Shown here: piece after piece, positions 1 to 5,322 of the stretch
Layout of the letters: each line of letters starts with the position of its first letter
How positions within the stretch are numbered: the first letter of the stretch is position 1
From: Paracoccaceae bacterium
GTDB taxonomy: Bacteria > Pseudomonadota > Alphaproteobacteria > Rhodobacterales > Rhodobacteraceae
NCBI GenBank assembly: GCA_003545125.1
Contig: DQCI01000209.1
Location: 1 to 5,322 of the forward strand
DNA length: 5,322 bases
Direction of reading: 5' to 3'
The notes under the pieces: generated by a model
The model's input: only the letters and a program-made list of their open reading frames with translations
Databases searched by the model: none
What the model was told of the DNA's origin: nothing
Program-made: the position numbers and the translations under genes

Positions 1-174
1 GATGCGAGTCCGGGACGGCTTCATGTTGGGTTCACCCGAGCGGGCCACCTGGGCCAGGCGCGGCCAACCGGCCTGCGCCACCGGTGTCGAGCGCGCCGTT
101 CCCCCGCTGCGCACGCAGCCATGACCGGTCCGGCCGACACGACCGTTTGACCGGTTTCGCTCACCTCCGCCCGG
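1..174. other. Left-edge region without a supported gene
   Basis: No reading frame here has the features of a real gene. The plus-strand frames open at the window edge close at about 123 and 150 without recognisable protein sequence. A minus-strand frame has a possible ATG at 24-22 that runs off the left edge, but only eight codons are visible and no clear Shine-Dalgarno precedes it. A small GC hairpin (GCTGCG, 2-nt spacer, CGCAGC; 106-119) lies about 55 bp beyond the MORN-gene stop. It has no T-tract, so it is a weak terminator candidate at best. Confidence 0.5.
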
Positions 175-1746
175 TCACTCCGCCGGCGGGGTCTCCGCCG
201 CGGCGTCGCCCTCTTGCGGCGCCGCCTCCGGGCCGCCCAGCATCGACTTGGCCACGCCGCCGACCCAGATGTCGTTGATCCGGCTGCCGTCGGGGTAGAT
301 CGCGAGGCCCTGCCCCTCCCGCACACCCGCTTCGAAAGCGCCTTCGTAGGTGGTGCCGTCTGCATAGGTGGCCTTGCCCTGCCCGTGCTCGAGCCCGCCG
401 AGCCAGGACCCGGCGTAGACATACCCGTCCGCCCCGGTCAGGGTGCCGTCGCCCTCGTACGCCCCGGCGACAAACTCGCCGGTATAAACCGAGCCATCGG
501 GCCGCGTGAGCGTGCCCTCGCCCTGGTATTGCCCGGCCACGAACGCGCCATCGTAGATCGTGCCATCCGCCTGGGTGAGCTTGCCGTTCCCGTCGTAGAT
601 TCCGCCAGAGAACCCGCCCGCGTAGGTCGCCCCATCGGCAAAAGTCCGTGCCCCCTCACCTTCGAACTGCCCGGCCTCGAAGCGGCCCTCGTAGGTCGAG
701 CCGTCGCCGTAGGTGCGCAGGCCCAGTCCCTCGAACACCCCGTCACGGAAGGTGCCGACATAGGTCGAGCCGTCGGCCTTGATCAACTCGCCCTCACCGT
801 CCGGAAGGCCGGCGCGGAACTGGCCGGTGTAGACCGCGCCATTGGCATAGGTCTCGACCCCGTCGCCATCGCTCTGGCCATCGACCCAGGTGCCCTCGTA
901 TTTGTAGCCATCGGTGCCGGTCAGCGTGCCCTGGCCCGAGCGTTTTCCGGCCACGAAATCGCCGATATAGACGTCGCCGCCGGCATAGGTGATCTTGCCC
1001 TGGCCGGTGCGCAGACCCTCCTCGAAGGGGCCGTCATAGACCGAGCCGTCGGGGAAGGTGAGCCGGCCCGCGCCATGCATTCGGCCCTGTTCCCAGCCGC
1101 CTTCGTAGGTGGTGCCGTCAGCGCTCTTGAGCGTGCCGAGCCCGTCGGGCTGGCCGGCCTTGAAGGCCCCGGTATAGACGGTGCCGTCAGCCTCGGTGAG
1201 TTTGCCGGCGCCCGCTTTCACACCCATGGCCCAGTCACCTTCGTAGACCGAGCCCGCAGGGCTTTCGAGCCGGCCCTTGCCGTTGTGCTCGCCGTTGCGA
1301 AATGCGCCTTCGTAGGTGAAGCCGGTGGCATAGGTCACCAGGCCGGAGCCGTTGATCTTGCCGTCGACCCAGTCGCCTTCGTAGACGGTCCCATCCGGGT
1401 AAGTCACCTTGCCGAGCCCGTGCGGCCGGCCGCCGGCGAATCCGCCTTCATAGACCGACCCGTTGGGGAAGCGGGCGGTGCCTTCGCCGCGAATCTCGCC
1501 ATCGACGAACGTGCCGGCGTATTCGTAGCCGTTCGGGGTGCGCAGCGTGCCGGTGCCGTGGCGCACGCCGTCCTTGAGTTCCCCCTCGTAGAAGGTGCCG
1601 TCGTCGTATTGCACCGTCTCGACGCCGCCGTCCTGCGCGAAACCCGCGCCCGGCGCTGCGAGCGCCAATCCCAAAGCCGATCCGAAAGCAAAGCCTTTGA
1701 GCGCAAATCTGCGCTGGCGTGCCGAAAACGTATTCACAAGTGTCAT
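175..1746 (-). CDS. Exported MORN-repeat protein (19 tandem repeats)
   Basis: This 523-residue protein consists of an export signal, an unbroken MORN array and a short tail. Residues 1-37 form a leader with a basic stretch (RQRR, 10-13, then FALK), a hydrophobic Ala/Gly/Leu core and a likely cleavage site after GFA (about residue 37). The RR pair loosely resembles a twin-arginine signal, but Sec export is equally possible. From Y53 to R489 there are 19 full repeats of exactly 23 residues with the pattern Y-x-G-x-[FW]-x-x-G-x-x-x-G-x-G, usually ending in a DG turn. A half repeat precedes them (about 45-52) and a degenerate one follows (490-500). The last 19 residues are rich in Ala, Glu and Pro and probably disordered. 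The ATG is preceded by AGGGG with 7-nt spacing. MORN arrays form elongated beta-hairpin scaffolds in known structures; some bind membranes or protein partners. No catalytic domain is present, so annotations as a phosphatidylinositol-phosphate kinase, sometimes transferred from plant enzymes that carry MORN repeats, should not be used. The role is unknown; a periplasmic or surface scaffold is inferred. It is divergent from nadE. Confidence 0.93.
   Translation of the reverse strand: MTLVNTFSARQRRFALKGFAFGSALGLALAAPGAGFAQDGGVETVQYDDGTFYEGELKDGVRHGTGTLRTPNGYEYAGTFVDGEIRGEGTARFPNGSVYEGGFAGGRPHGLGKVTYPDGTVYEGDWVDGKINGSGLVTYATGFTYEGAFRNGEHNGKGRLESPAGSVYEGDWAMGVKAGAGKLTEADGTVYTGAFKAGQPDGLGTLKSADGTTYEGGWEQGRMHGAGRLTFPDGSVYDGPFEEGLRTGQGKITYAGGDVYIGDFVAGKRSGQGTLTGTDGYKYEGTWVDGQSDGDGVETYANGAVYTGQFRAGLPDGEGELIKADGSTYVGTFRDGVFEGLGLRTYGDGSTYEGRFEAGQFEGEGARTFADGATYAGGFSGGIYDGNGKLTQADGTIYDGAFVAGQYQGEGTLTRPDGSVYTGEFVAGAYEGDGTLTGADGYVYAGSWLGGLEHGQGKATYADGTTYEGAFEAGVREGQGLAIYPDGSRINDIWVGGVAKSMLGGPEAAPQEGDAAAETPPAE
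280..1590 (-). repeat. 69-bp-period tandem array encoding 19 MORN repeats
   Basis: The DNA repeats with a 69-bp period (23 codons) for 1311 bp, exactly 19 units with no insertion or deletion that breaks phase. Copies are diverged at DNA level, but short blocks recur, for example the plus-strand words tcgtaggt and gtgccgtc. In each unit the conserved codons specify Tyr1, Gly3, an aromatic at 5, Gly8, Gly12 and Gly14. Positions 9-11 vary most: units 1-12 and 18-19 carry mostly polar, basic or proline residues, whereas units 13-17 carry Phe or Tyr at position 10 followed by Glu, Asp or Gln. Confidence 0.92.
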
Positions 1747-1809
1747 GGGCTTGCCCCTGCGGTCCCCGTCCGGTCCGGTGCGCGCGACGTGCCCCCCCGG
1801 TCGCGCAGA

Positions 1810-1833
1810 CCCTAGAAGAACCCCCCGCTAGGG
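1810..1833. other. CCCTAG...CTAGGG inverted repeat
   Basis: A perfect 6-bp inverted repeat, CCCTAG (1810-1815) and CTAGGG (1828-1833), is separated by 12 bases. It contains the only two CTAG tetramers I noticed in the window; CTAG is scarce in many proteobacterial genomes and is sometimes retained in protein-binding sites. It lies 64 bp upstream of the MORN start and about 150 bp upstream of nadE. It could be an operator or a hairpin in the MORN-gene leader. There is no T-tract, so a simple terminator is unlikely. Function is inference only. Confidence 0.35.
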
Positions 1834-1839
1834 GCAAGA

Positions 1840-1857
1840 CTTTCGCCCATGCGAAAG
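1840..1857. other. 7-bp hairpin with 4-nt loop
   Basis: CTTTCGC (1840-1846), loop CCAT, GCGAAAG (1851-1857) forms a perfect 7-bp stem. It sits 6 bp from the CTAG dyad, between divergent genes, with no T-run on either side. It may be an operator or a leader RNA structure. A chance hairpin cannot be excluded. Confidence 0.35.
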
Positions 1858-1981
1858 GGTCGCGGGCTTTCGGCCTCGCAAGGTACCAGCGCGGCCCTGC
1901 GGCTGCTTCCCCTCGCCTGTAAACCTGTTAAACCTTGCTCACGTCCTGAAGACCCGTTCCCGATCCCCCGAGGCGCCCCCG

Positions 1982-3643
1982 ATGAGTGACACCTTCCGCC
2001 TGACGCTGGCACAGCTCGCCCCCGCCGTGGGCGACATTCCCGGCAACATCGCCAAGGCGCGCACCGCCTGGCAGGCCGCCAAGGCCGCCGGGGCCGATCT
2101 CGTCGTGCTGCCCGAGATGTTCGCGGTCGGTTACCAGCCGCAGGATCTGGTGAGGCGCCCGGCGTTCTGGCACGAGGCGATGGAAGCGGTCACAGCGCTC
2201 GCGGGCGAGACCGCCGACGGCCCGCCGCTCGCCATCGGCGCGCCGTTTCACGACGGCACCGCGCTGTTCAACGCCTACCACATCTGCGAAGGCGGGCGGG
2301 TCGCGCTCAGGGTGTTCAAACAGGTGCTGCCCAACACCGACGTGTTCGACGAAAAACGCCTCTATGCCCGCGGGCCGGACCAGGGACCGTTCCGGATCGG
2401 GCCGCTGCTGATCGGCACGCCGATCTGCGAAGATGCCTGGTGGGAAGACCATGTCTGCTCGACCATGGCCAAGGCCGGCGCCCAGGTGCTGGTGGTGCCC
2501 AACGGCTCACCCTACCACCGCGGCAAGGTCGCGGTGCGCCAGGACCACATGCGCGCCCGGGTCACTGAGACCGGTCTGCCGCTGGTCTATCTCAACATGA
2601 CCGGCGGCCAGGACGACCAGGTGTTCGACGGCGCGAGCTTCGGGGTGAACCCCGGCGGCGACATTGCGTTCCAGCTGCCGCAGTTCGCCGATGCGATCGC
2701 CCATGTCGACTTCGACAACACCGCAGAGGGCTGGCGCATCCGGTCCGCTCCTGTCGTGCCCGCGCTCGACGATTGGGAGGCGGATTACCGCGCGATGGTG
2801 ATCGCGCTCGGCGATTATTTCGCCAAGACCGGCTTCAAGAAGGCGCTGCTCGGCCTCTCGGGTGGCATCGACAGCGCCATCGTCGCAACCATCGCCGCCG
2901 ACGCGCTCGGGCCCGAAAATGTCCGCTGCGTCATGCTGCCATCCGAGTACACCTCCCGATCCAGCCTCGACGATGCCGAAGCGGTCGCGAAAGCCCTCGG
3001 CACCCGGCTCGACACGCTGCCGATCTCCGGCCCCTGTGCTGCCGTTACCGAAGCGTTGGCGCCGGTCTTCGAGGGCACCGCAGCGGACGTCACCGAAGAA
3101 AACATCCAGTCGCGCCTGCGCGGGCTCCTGCTGATGGCGCTGTCGAACAAGTTCGGCGAAATGCTCCTGACCACCGGCAACAAGTCCGAGGTCGCCGTCG
3201 GCTATGCGACGATCTACGGCGACATGGCGGGCGGCTATAACCCGATCAAGGATCTCTACAAGACCCGGGTGTTCGAGACCTGCCGCTGGCGCAACGCCAA
3301 CCATCGCCCGTGGATGAAGGCGCCGGCGGGTGAGGTCATCCCATCTTCGGTGATCGACAAGCCCCCGTCCGCGGAGCTGCGCGAAGATCAGAGGGATGAA
3401 GACTCGCTCCCCCCCTACGAGGTGCTCGACGCGATCCTCGACGGTCTCATCGACCGCGAGGCCTCGATCGCCGAGTTGGTCGCCGAAGGCTTCGACCGGG
3501 ACACCGTGAAACGGGTCGAACACCTGATTTTCATCAGCGAATACAAGCGCTTCCAATCCGCCCCCGGCGCCCGCCTCACCCGCCGCGCGTTCTGGCTCGA
3601 CCGCCGCTACCCGGTGGCAAACCGCTGGCGCGACAAGACCTGA
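1982..3643 (+). CDS. nadE: Glutamine-dependent NAD+ synthetase
   Basis: This 553-residue cytosolic enzyme catalyses the last step of NAD+ biosynthesis: nicotinate adenine dinucleotide is adenylated with ATP and then amidated to NAD+, with ammonia drawn from glutamine. The N-terminal nitrilase-type glutaminase domain (about 4-260) carries the full Glu-Lys-Cys triad: E45 in VLPEMF, K113 in FKQVLPN and C149 in GTPICEDAWW. The C-terminal synthetase domain (about 270-550) has the ATP-pyrophosphatase loop SGGIDS at 293-298, ENIQSRLR at 373-380, TGNKSE at 398-403, GDMAGGYNPIKDLYKT at 413-428 and PPSAEL at 460-465. Length and motif order are normal for the compact two-domain bacterial form, and nothing is truncated. 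The ATG start fits the family N-terminus (FRLTLAQ) and has GAGG 8 nt upstream. The gene stands alone on its strand, divergent from the MORN gene and convergent with the MBL hydrolase gene. No NAD-pathway neighbour or recognisable NAD-responsive site is visible. Confidence 0.97.
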   Translation: MSDTFRLTLAQLAPAVGDIPGNIAKARTAWQAAKAAGADLVVLPEMFAVGYQPQDLVRRPAFWHEAMEAVTALAGETADGPPLAIGAPFHDGTALFNAYHICEGGRVALRVFKQVLPNTDVFDEKRLYARGPDQGPFRIGPLLIGTPICEDAWWEDHVCSTMAKAGAQVLVVPNGSPYHRGKVAVRQDHMRARVTETGLPLVYLNMTGGQDDQVFDGASFGVNPGGDIAFQLPQFADAIAHVDFDNTAEGWRIRSAPVVPALDDWEADYRAMVIALGDYFAKTGFKKALLGLSGGIDSAIVATIAADALGPENVRCVMLPSEYTSRSSLDDAEAVAKALGTRLDTLPISGPCAAVTEALAPVFEGTAADVTEENIQSRLRGLLLMALSNKFGEMLLTTGNKSEVAVGYATIYGDMAGGYNPIKDLYKTRVFETCRWRNANHRPWMKAPAGEVIPSSVIDKPPSAELREDQRDEDSLPPYEVLDAILDGLIDREASIAELVAEGFDRDTVKRVEHLIFISEYKRFQSAPGARLTRRAFWLDRRYPVANRWRDKT

Positions 3644-3711
3644 ACCCCGGTCGACGACGTGCCGCTCGCGCTCGTAACACAAACCCAGGCCCCGACCGCA
3701 CGAAGATGAAA

Positions 3712-3746
3712 GGCGGCCTCGCCGCGCGCTGACCGCCCCTCGTTTT
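3712..3746 (+). terminator. Possible terminator downstream of nadE
   Basis: About 70 bp after the nadE stop, GGCGG (3712-3716) can pair with CCGCC (3733-3737). A competing inner hairpin, GCGGC-CTC-GCCGC, spans 3713-3725. A TTTT run follows at 3743-3746. The stem is GC-rich, but the T-run is short and lies 6 nt beyond the outer stem, so this is a plausible but imperfect intrinsic terminator. Read from the other strand it is followed by TTTC, so it might also act on MBL transcripts. Confidence 0.33.
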
Positions 3747-3771
3747 CCTGGCCGATACATTCCGGCGGTGT

Positions 3772-3786
3772 GGGGGCAGCGCCCCC
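3772..3786 (-). terminator. GC hairpin just after the MBL gene stop
   Basis: GGGGGC (3772-3777), loop AGC, GCCCCC (3781-3786) makes a perfect 6-bp stem starting 5 nt beyond the MBL hydrolase stop codon. Compact G/C-run hairpins like this are common after genes in GC-rich alphaproteobacteria. No T-tract follows on the minus strand, so it may be an RNA-stabilising 3' structure or a dispersed repeat rather than a classical terminator. Confidence 0.4.
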
Positions 3787-3791
3787 TCCCG

Positions 3792-4715
3792 TCAAAGCAT
3801 CATCTGGTAGCTCGACGGCGCGTACTGATAGCCCGAATCCTTCGCCTCGACATAGCCCAGCGCCGGCCAGGGCATGTGGTAGCCGATGAAGGGGATTTTG
3901 TCCGAAGCCAACATTCCCAGCAGAGTCTTACGCGATTCCGCCGCCGCAGGCTTGTCCATATCGAACCTCACTTCCCAATCCGGGTAGGCAAGCGACCAGA
4001 CGTAATGGTTGGCGAAATCGGCGGCGATCAGAAGCCCCTCGCCGTCGCTTTCCAGCATGTAGGCCATGTGCCCCGGCGTATGCCCGAAGGCCTCCACGGC
4101 GGTGATGCCCGCGGCGACCGAACCGCCCCCGTCGAGGAAGCTCATCTTCTCGGCAAGCGGGCGCACCTTGGCCTCGAACCCCTCGTTGCCGGACATGTCC
4201 CAACCATCGAACTCGACCGCGCCGGTGACGTAGCGGGCGTTGGGGAAGGTCGGCGTGCCGGCATCATCCGCCAAGCCGCCGATGTGGTCGCCGTGCATGT
4301 GGGTGATGACCACGACGTCGACCTGATCCGGAGTGTAGCCGGCCTCGGCCAACGCGCCGGTGATGCCCGCCGGGTTGAGCCCGGTGTCGAACAGCACCAG
4401 TTCCGAGCCGGTGTTGACCACGGTGGGCGTGAAAAAGAACTGCGCTGCGTTCGTCGGGATGTTGGCGGCAGCGGACGCGGCGGCGAAATCCGCGTCGGAG
4501 GCATTGAGGCCGAATATCCCGTGCGGGTTCTCCACCGTCTGCGTGCCCGCGAGCAGCGCGGTGACCTCGAAACCGCCCAACCCGAACCGGTTGAACCGCG
4601 TCGTCGCCATCCCCAGCATGTCGGCGGCAGCGAAAGCGCTGCTTGCGGTCATCGGCAGCGCCGCCGCCCCCGCCAGCAAGGCGCGGCGGTCGATCCTGGT
4701 CTCGTTCACGGACAT
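3792..4715 (-). CDS. Exported MBL-fold metallo-hydrolase
   Basis: This 307-residue metallo-beta-lactamase-fold hydrolase has an export leader. Residues 1-29 read as a twin-arginine signal (DRRALLAG at 9-16, hydrophobic stretch, cleavage near SAFA), predicting export of the folded metalloprotein to the periplasm. The metal-site motifs are complete: THMHGDH at 138-144 (H139, H141, D143, H144), GHTPGH at 211-216, Asp in AADF (D233) and His in GYHMPW (H280), consistent with a di-metal centre. LVLFDTG at 106-112 is the usual strand-turn before the active site. The overall look resembles the secreted branch near methyl parathion hydrolase and AHL-lactonase-like proteins. That resemblance is from memory, and the substrate (lactone, phosphotriester or other ester) cannot be read from the sequence. 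The frame stays open upstream to 5288, but the start at 4715 is well supported: AAGGAG lies 6 nt before it and the leader begins there. It is divergent from the DUF1801 gene across a 93-bp spacer and convergent with nadE. Confidence 0.92.
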   Translation of the reverse strand: MSVNETRIDRRALLAGAAALPMTASSAFAAADMLGMATTRFNRFGLGGFEVTALLAGTQTVENPHGIFGLNASDADFAAASAAANIPTNAAQFFFTPTVVNTGSELVLFDTGLNPAGITGALAEAGYTPDQVDVVVITHMHGDHIGGLADDAGTPTFPNARYVTGAVEFDGWDMSGNEGFEAKVRPLAEKMSFLDGGGSVAAGITAVEAFGHTPGHMAYMLESDGEGLLIAADFANHYVWSLAYPDWEVRFDMDKPAAAESRKTLLGMLASDKIPFIGYHMPWPALGYVEAKDSGYQYAPSSYQMML

Positions 4716-4721
4716 GTCGTT

Positions 4722-4727
4722 CTCCTT
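4722..4727 (-). promoter_or_regulatory. Shine-Dalgarno deciding the MBL start
   Basis: Read on the minus strand this is AAGGAG, ending 6 nt before the ATG at 4715-4713. It is the strongest ribosome binding site in the window. It rules out the much longer upstream extension of the same frame, which would run antisense through the DUF1801 gene. Confidence 0.85.
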
Positions 4728-4762
4728 GGACTTTGTTTCGGCTACACTCACGATACGCACAA

Positions 4763-4774
4763 AATATTGATATT
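4763..4774. promoter_or_regulatory. Candidate operator palindrome AATAT-TG-ATATT
   Basis: A perfect 5+5 bp inverted repeat with a 2-bp spacer lies near the middle of the divergent spacer, 48 bp from the MBL start and 35 bp from the DUF1801 start. ATTGA recurs at 4766-4770 and 4780-4784. The position suits a repressor or activator shared by both genes, but no regulator gene is in the window and AT-rich palindromes arise easily by chance. Confidence 0.3.
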
Positions 4775-4797
4775 GGTCCATTGAGCACGAGAATTTG

Positions 4798-4804
4798 AAG
4801 AAGG
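4798..4804 (+). promoter_or_regulatory. Shine-Dalgarno for the DUF1801 gene
   Basis: AAGAAGG ends 4 nt before the ATG at 4809. A GTG at 4806, directly in front, is also in frame but would leave only 1 nt of spacing, so the ATG is the better start. The proteins differ by a single residue. Confidence 0.65.
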
Positions 4805-4808
4805 TGTG

Positions 4809-5237
4809 ATGAGCGAAAACAAGACACGACCCACCACTGAGACCGTCGCCGGCTTCATCGGCGCGGTCGAGCATCCGACCCGGCGCGCCGATGCCCAGCG
4901 GCTCGTCGAAATCTTTCGCGACGTCACCGGCTGGGCGCCGCAGATGTGGGGGCCGTCGATCGTCGGCTACGGGTCGTACCATTACACGTACGACAGCGGC
5001 CGCGAGGGCGACATGTGCGCCACCGGGTTCAGCCCCCGCAAGGCCAACCTCGTGGTCTACATCATGCCGGGCTACGCAGATTTCGACGATCAACTCGCCC
5101 GTCTCGGCAAGTACAAGCTCGGCAAGTCCTGCCTCTATATCAACAAGCTGGCCGACGTTGACGAACAGGTCCTGAAGGACCTGATTCGCGCGGGGCTCAA
5201 CGACTTGGGCCGGAAATACCCGGTCACCCCGAGCTGA
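4809..5237 (+). CDS. DUF1801 family protein
   Basis: This 142-residue, single-domain, soluble protein has no signal peptide or membrane segment. It shows the typical DUF1801 pattern: an N-terminal helix (VAGFIGAVEHPTRRADAQRL, about 13-32), QMWGPSIVGYGSYHY at 45-59, TGFSPRKANLVVYIMPG at 72-88, and LGKYKLGKSCLYINKLADVD at 99-118 followed by a closing helix. Length is normal for the family and the gene looks intact. The fold is YdhG/SCP2-like; one Bacillus member (YdhG) has been proposed as a frataxin-like iron chaperone, but this sub-branch, with its conserved WGPSIVGYGSYHY core, has no established biochemical role that I know of. I therefore assign no function. It is transcribed divergently from the exported MBL hydrolase, which suggests possible co-regulation but not a shared pathway. 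A hairpin about 40 bp after the stop may end its transcript. Confidence 0.9.
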   Translation: MSENKTRPTTETVAGFIGAVEHPTRRADAQRLVEIFRDVTGWAPQMWGPSIVGYGSYHYTYDSGREGDMCATGFSPRKANLVVYIMPGYADFDDQLARLGKYKLGKSCLYINKLADVDEQVLKDLIRAGLNDLGRKYPVTPS

Positions 5238-5256
5238 CCGCCGCCGCGGAGCGACC

Positions 5257-5270
5257 CGATTTCGAAATCG
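5257..5270. repeat. 14-bp perfect palindrome
   Basis: CGATTTCGAAATCG is a perfect 14-bp palindrome with no spacer, 19 bp after the DUF1801 stop and 4 bp before a terminator-like hairpin. With no loop it is a poor RNA hairpin. As DNA it could be a binding site for a regulator of a gene beyond the right edge. Function unknown. Confidence 0.4.
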
Positions 5271-5274
5271 CGCA

Positions 5275-5299
5275 AGAAGCGGGTTCACAAACCGCTTCT
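5275..5299 (+). terminator. Likely terminator-type hairpin after the DUF1801 gene
   Basis: AGAAGCGG (5275-5282) and CCGCTTCT (5292-5299) form a perfect 8-bp stem around a 9-nt loop, 37 bp past the stop codon. The stem ends in TTCT rather than a long T-run, so intrinsic termination would be modest. The A-rich 5' arm and T-containing 3' arm are consistent with either direction. Confidence 0.45.
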
Positions 5300-5322
5300 C
5301 ACTCCCACCACCGGTCGACGAC

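Larger units (their letters stand above)
1747..1981. promoter_or_regulatory. Divergent intergenic region, MORN gene / nadE
   Basis: This 235-bp gap separates two divergent start codons, so promoters for both genes should lie here. I cannot assign -10/-35 boxes with confidence. The most AT-rich part is near 1916-1937, where a near-duplicate CCTGTAAA / CCTGTTAAA sits 45-65 bp upstream of the nadE start and could hold a -10-like element. Two dyads (1810-1833 and 1840-1857) occupy the middle. nadE has a weak ribosome binding site, GAGG at 1970-1973, 8 nt before its ATG. Short frames in this gap lack ribosome binding sites and protein-like composition. Confidence 0.5.
4716..4808. promoter_or_regulatory. 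AT-rich divergent promoter region, MBL / DUF1801
   Basis: This 93-bp spacer is about 43% GC by hand count, far below the flanking coding DNA, as expected for a shared promoter region. Both ribosome binding sites lie inside it. I cannot fix -10/-35 boxes: on the plus strand TTGGAC (4726-4731) is a possible -35, but the best-placed -10 candidates (around CGATAC, 4751-4756) have poor spacing. Any regulator bound at its centre could affect both genes. Confidence 0.6.

Noticed and set aside
1..24. Possible start of a minus-strand gene (ATG at 24-22, reading MKPSRTRI off the left edge)
   Set aside because: Only eight codons are visible, without a clear Shine-Dalgarno. Sequence to the left would be needed to decide.
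214..1815. A 533-codon open frame antisense to the MORN gene
   Set aside because: It mirrors the 69-bp repeat of the MORN gene, so one stop-free repeat keeps the whole antisense frame open. Its translation is a low-complexity Ala/Gly/Val/Asp-rich repeat with no recognisable domain.
1780..1835. G-runs on the minus strand as a G-quadruplex
   Set aside because: The runs are irregularly spaced, with loops of about 8 and 11 nt and no convincing fourth run, so a stable quadruplex is unlikely.
1812..1850. Twelve-codon minus-strand upstream frame (ATG 1850, stop 1812) in front of the MORN gene
   Set aside because: There is no ribosome binding site and no attenuator-like codon run; it simply overlaps the two dyads.
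2507..3760. Long open frame antisense to nadE (417 codons)
   Set aside because: It overlaps a complete nadE with all catalytic motifs. Long antisense frames are expected at this GC content, and its translation resembles no family I recognise.
3768..4784. 338-codon plus-strand frame opposite the MBL gene
   Set aside because: It is a shadow of the MBL gene with Arg/Gly/His-rich, domain-free translation and no ribosome binding site.
4716..5288. 191-codon upstream extension of the MBL hydrolase frame
   Set aside because: It runs antisense through the DUF1801 gene and the promoter spacer. The ATG at 4715 has a strong AAGGAG and begins a proper Tat leader.
3647..5322. 12-bp direct repeat CCGGTCGACGAC at 3647-3658 and 5311-5322
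   Set aside because: An exact 12-mer match is expected about once by chance in a GC-rich window of this length, and neither copy has matching flanks, so an attachment site or mobile-element end is not supported.

Overview
This 5.3-kb window is a GC-rich bacterial chromosome segment. The codon usage and the close match of the NAD+ synthetase and DUF1801 proteins to alphaproteobacterial family members point to an alphaproteobacterium, most likely of the Rhodobacterales type. That placement comes from family recall, not from a search. I see no phage, insertion-sequence, CRISPR or RNA-gene signal, and it reads as ordinary chromosome.

Layout from left to right: (1) 1-174 has no confidently supported gene. 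(2) 175-1746, minus strand, encodes an exported protein made almost entirely of 19 consecutive 23-residue MORN repeats. (3) 1747-1981 is a divergent intergenic region with two neighbouring dyads. (4) 1982-3643, plus strand, is nadE, a complete glutamine-dependent NAD+ synthetase with intact glutaminase and synthetase motifs. (5) 3644-3791 is a convergent gap with two GC-rich hairpins that could be terminators. (6) 3792-4715, minus strand, is a metallo-beta-lactamase-fold hydrolase with a twin-arginine-type leader and a complete set of metal-binding motifs. (7) 4716-4808 is a short, unusually AT-rich divergent promoter region containing a small perfect palindrome. (8) 4809-5237, plus strand, is a DUF1801-family protein. 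(9) 5238-5322 holds a 14-bp palindrome and a terminator-like hairpin.

The genes form two divergent pairs, MORN protein/nadE and MBL hydrolase/DUF1801, and the inner genes of the two pairs converge. No two adjacent genes share a strand, so there is no operon here. nadE is housekeeping cofactor metabolism (last step to NAD+). The MORN protein and the hydrolase are predicted to act outside the cytoplasm. The strongest hint of joint control is the 93-bp divergent spacer of the MBL/DUF1801 pair. I found no convincing undescribed multi-gene system. The most unusual items are the long, indel-free MORN array with an aromatic/acidic sub-block, the paired CTAG dyad upstream of nadE and the MORN gene, and the palindrome in the AT-rich spacer.
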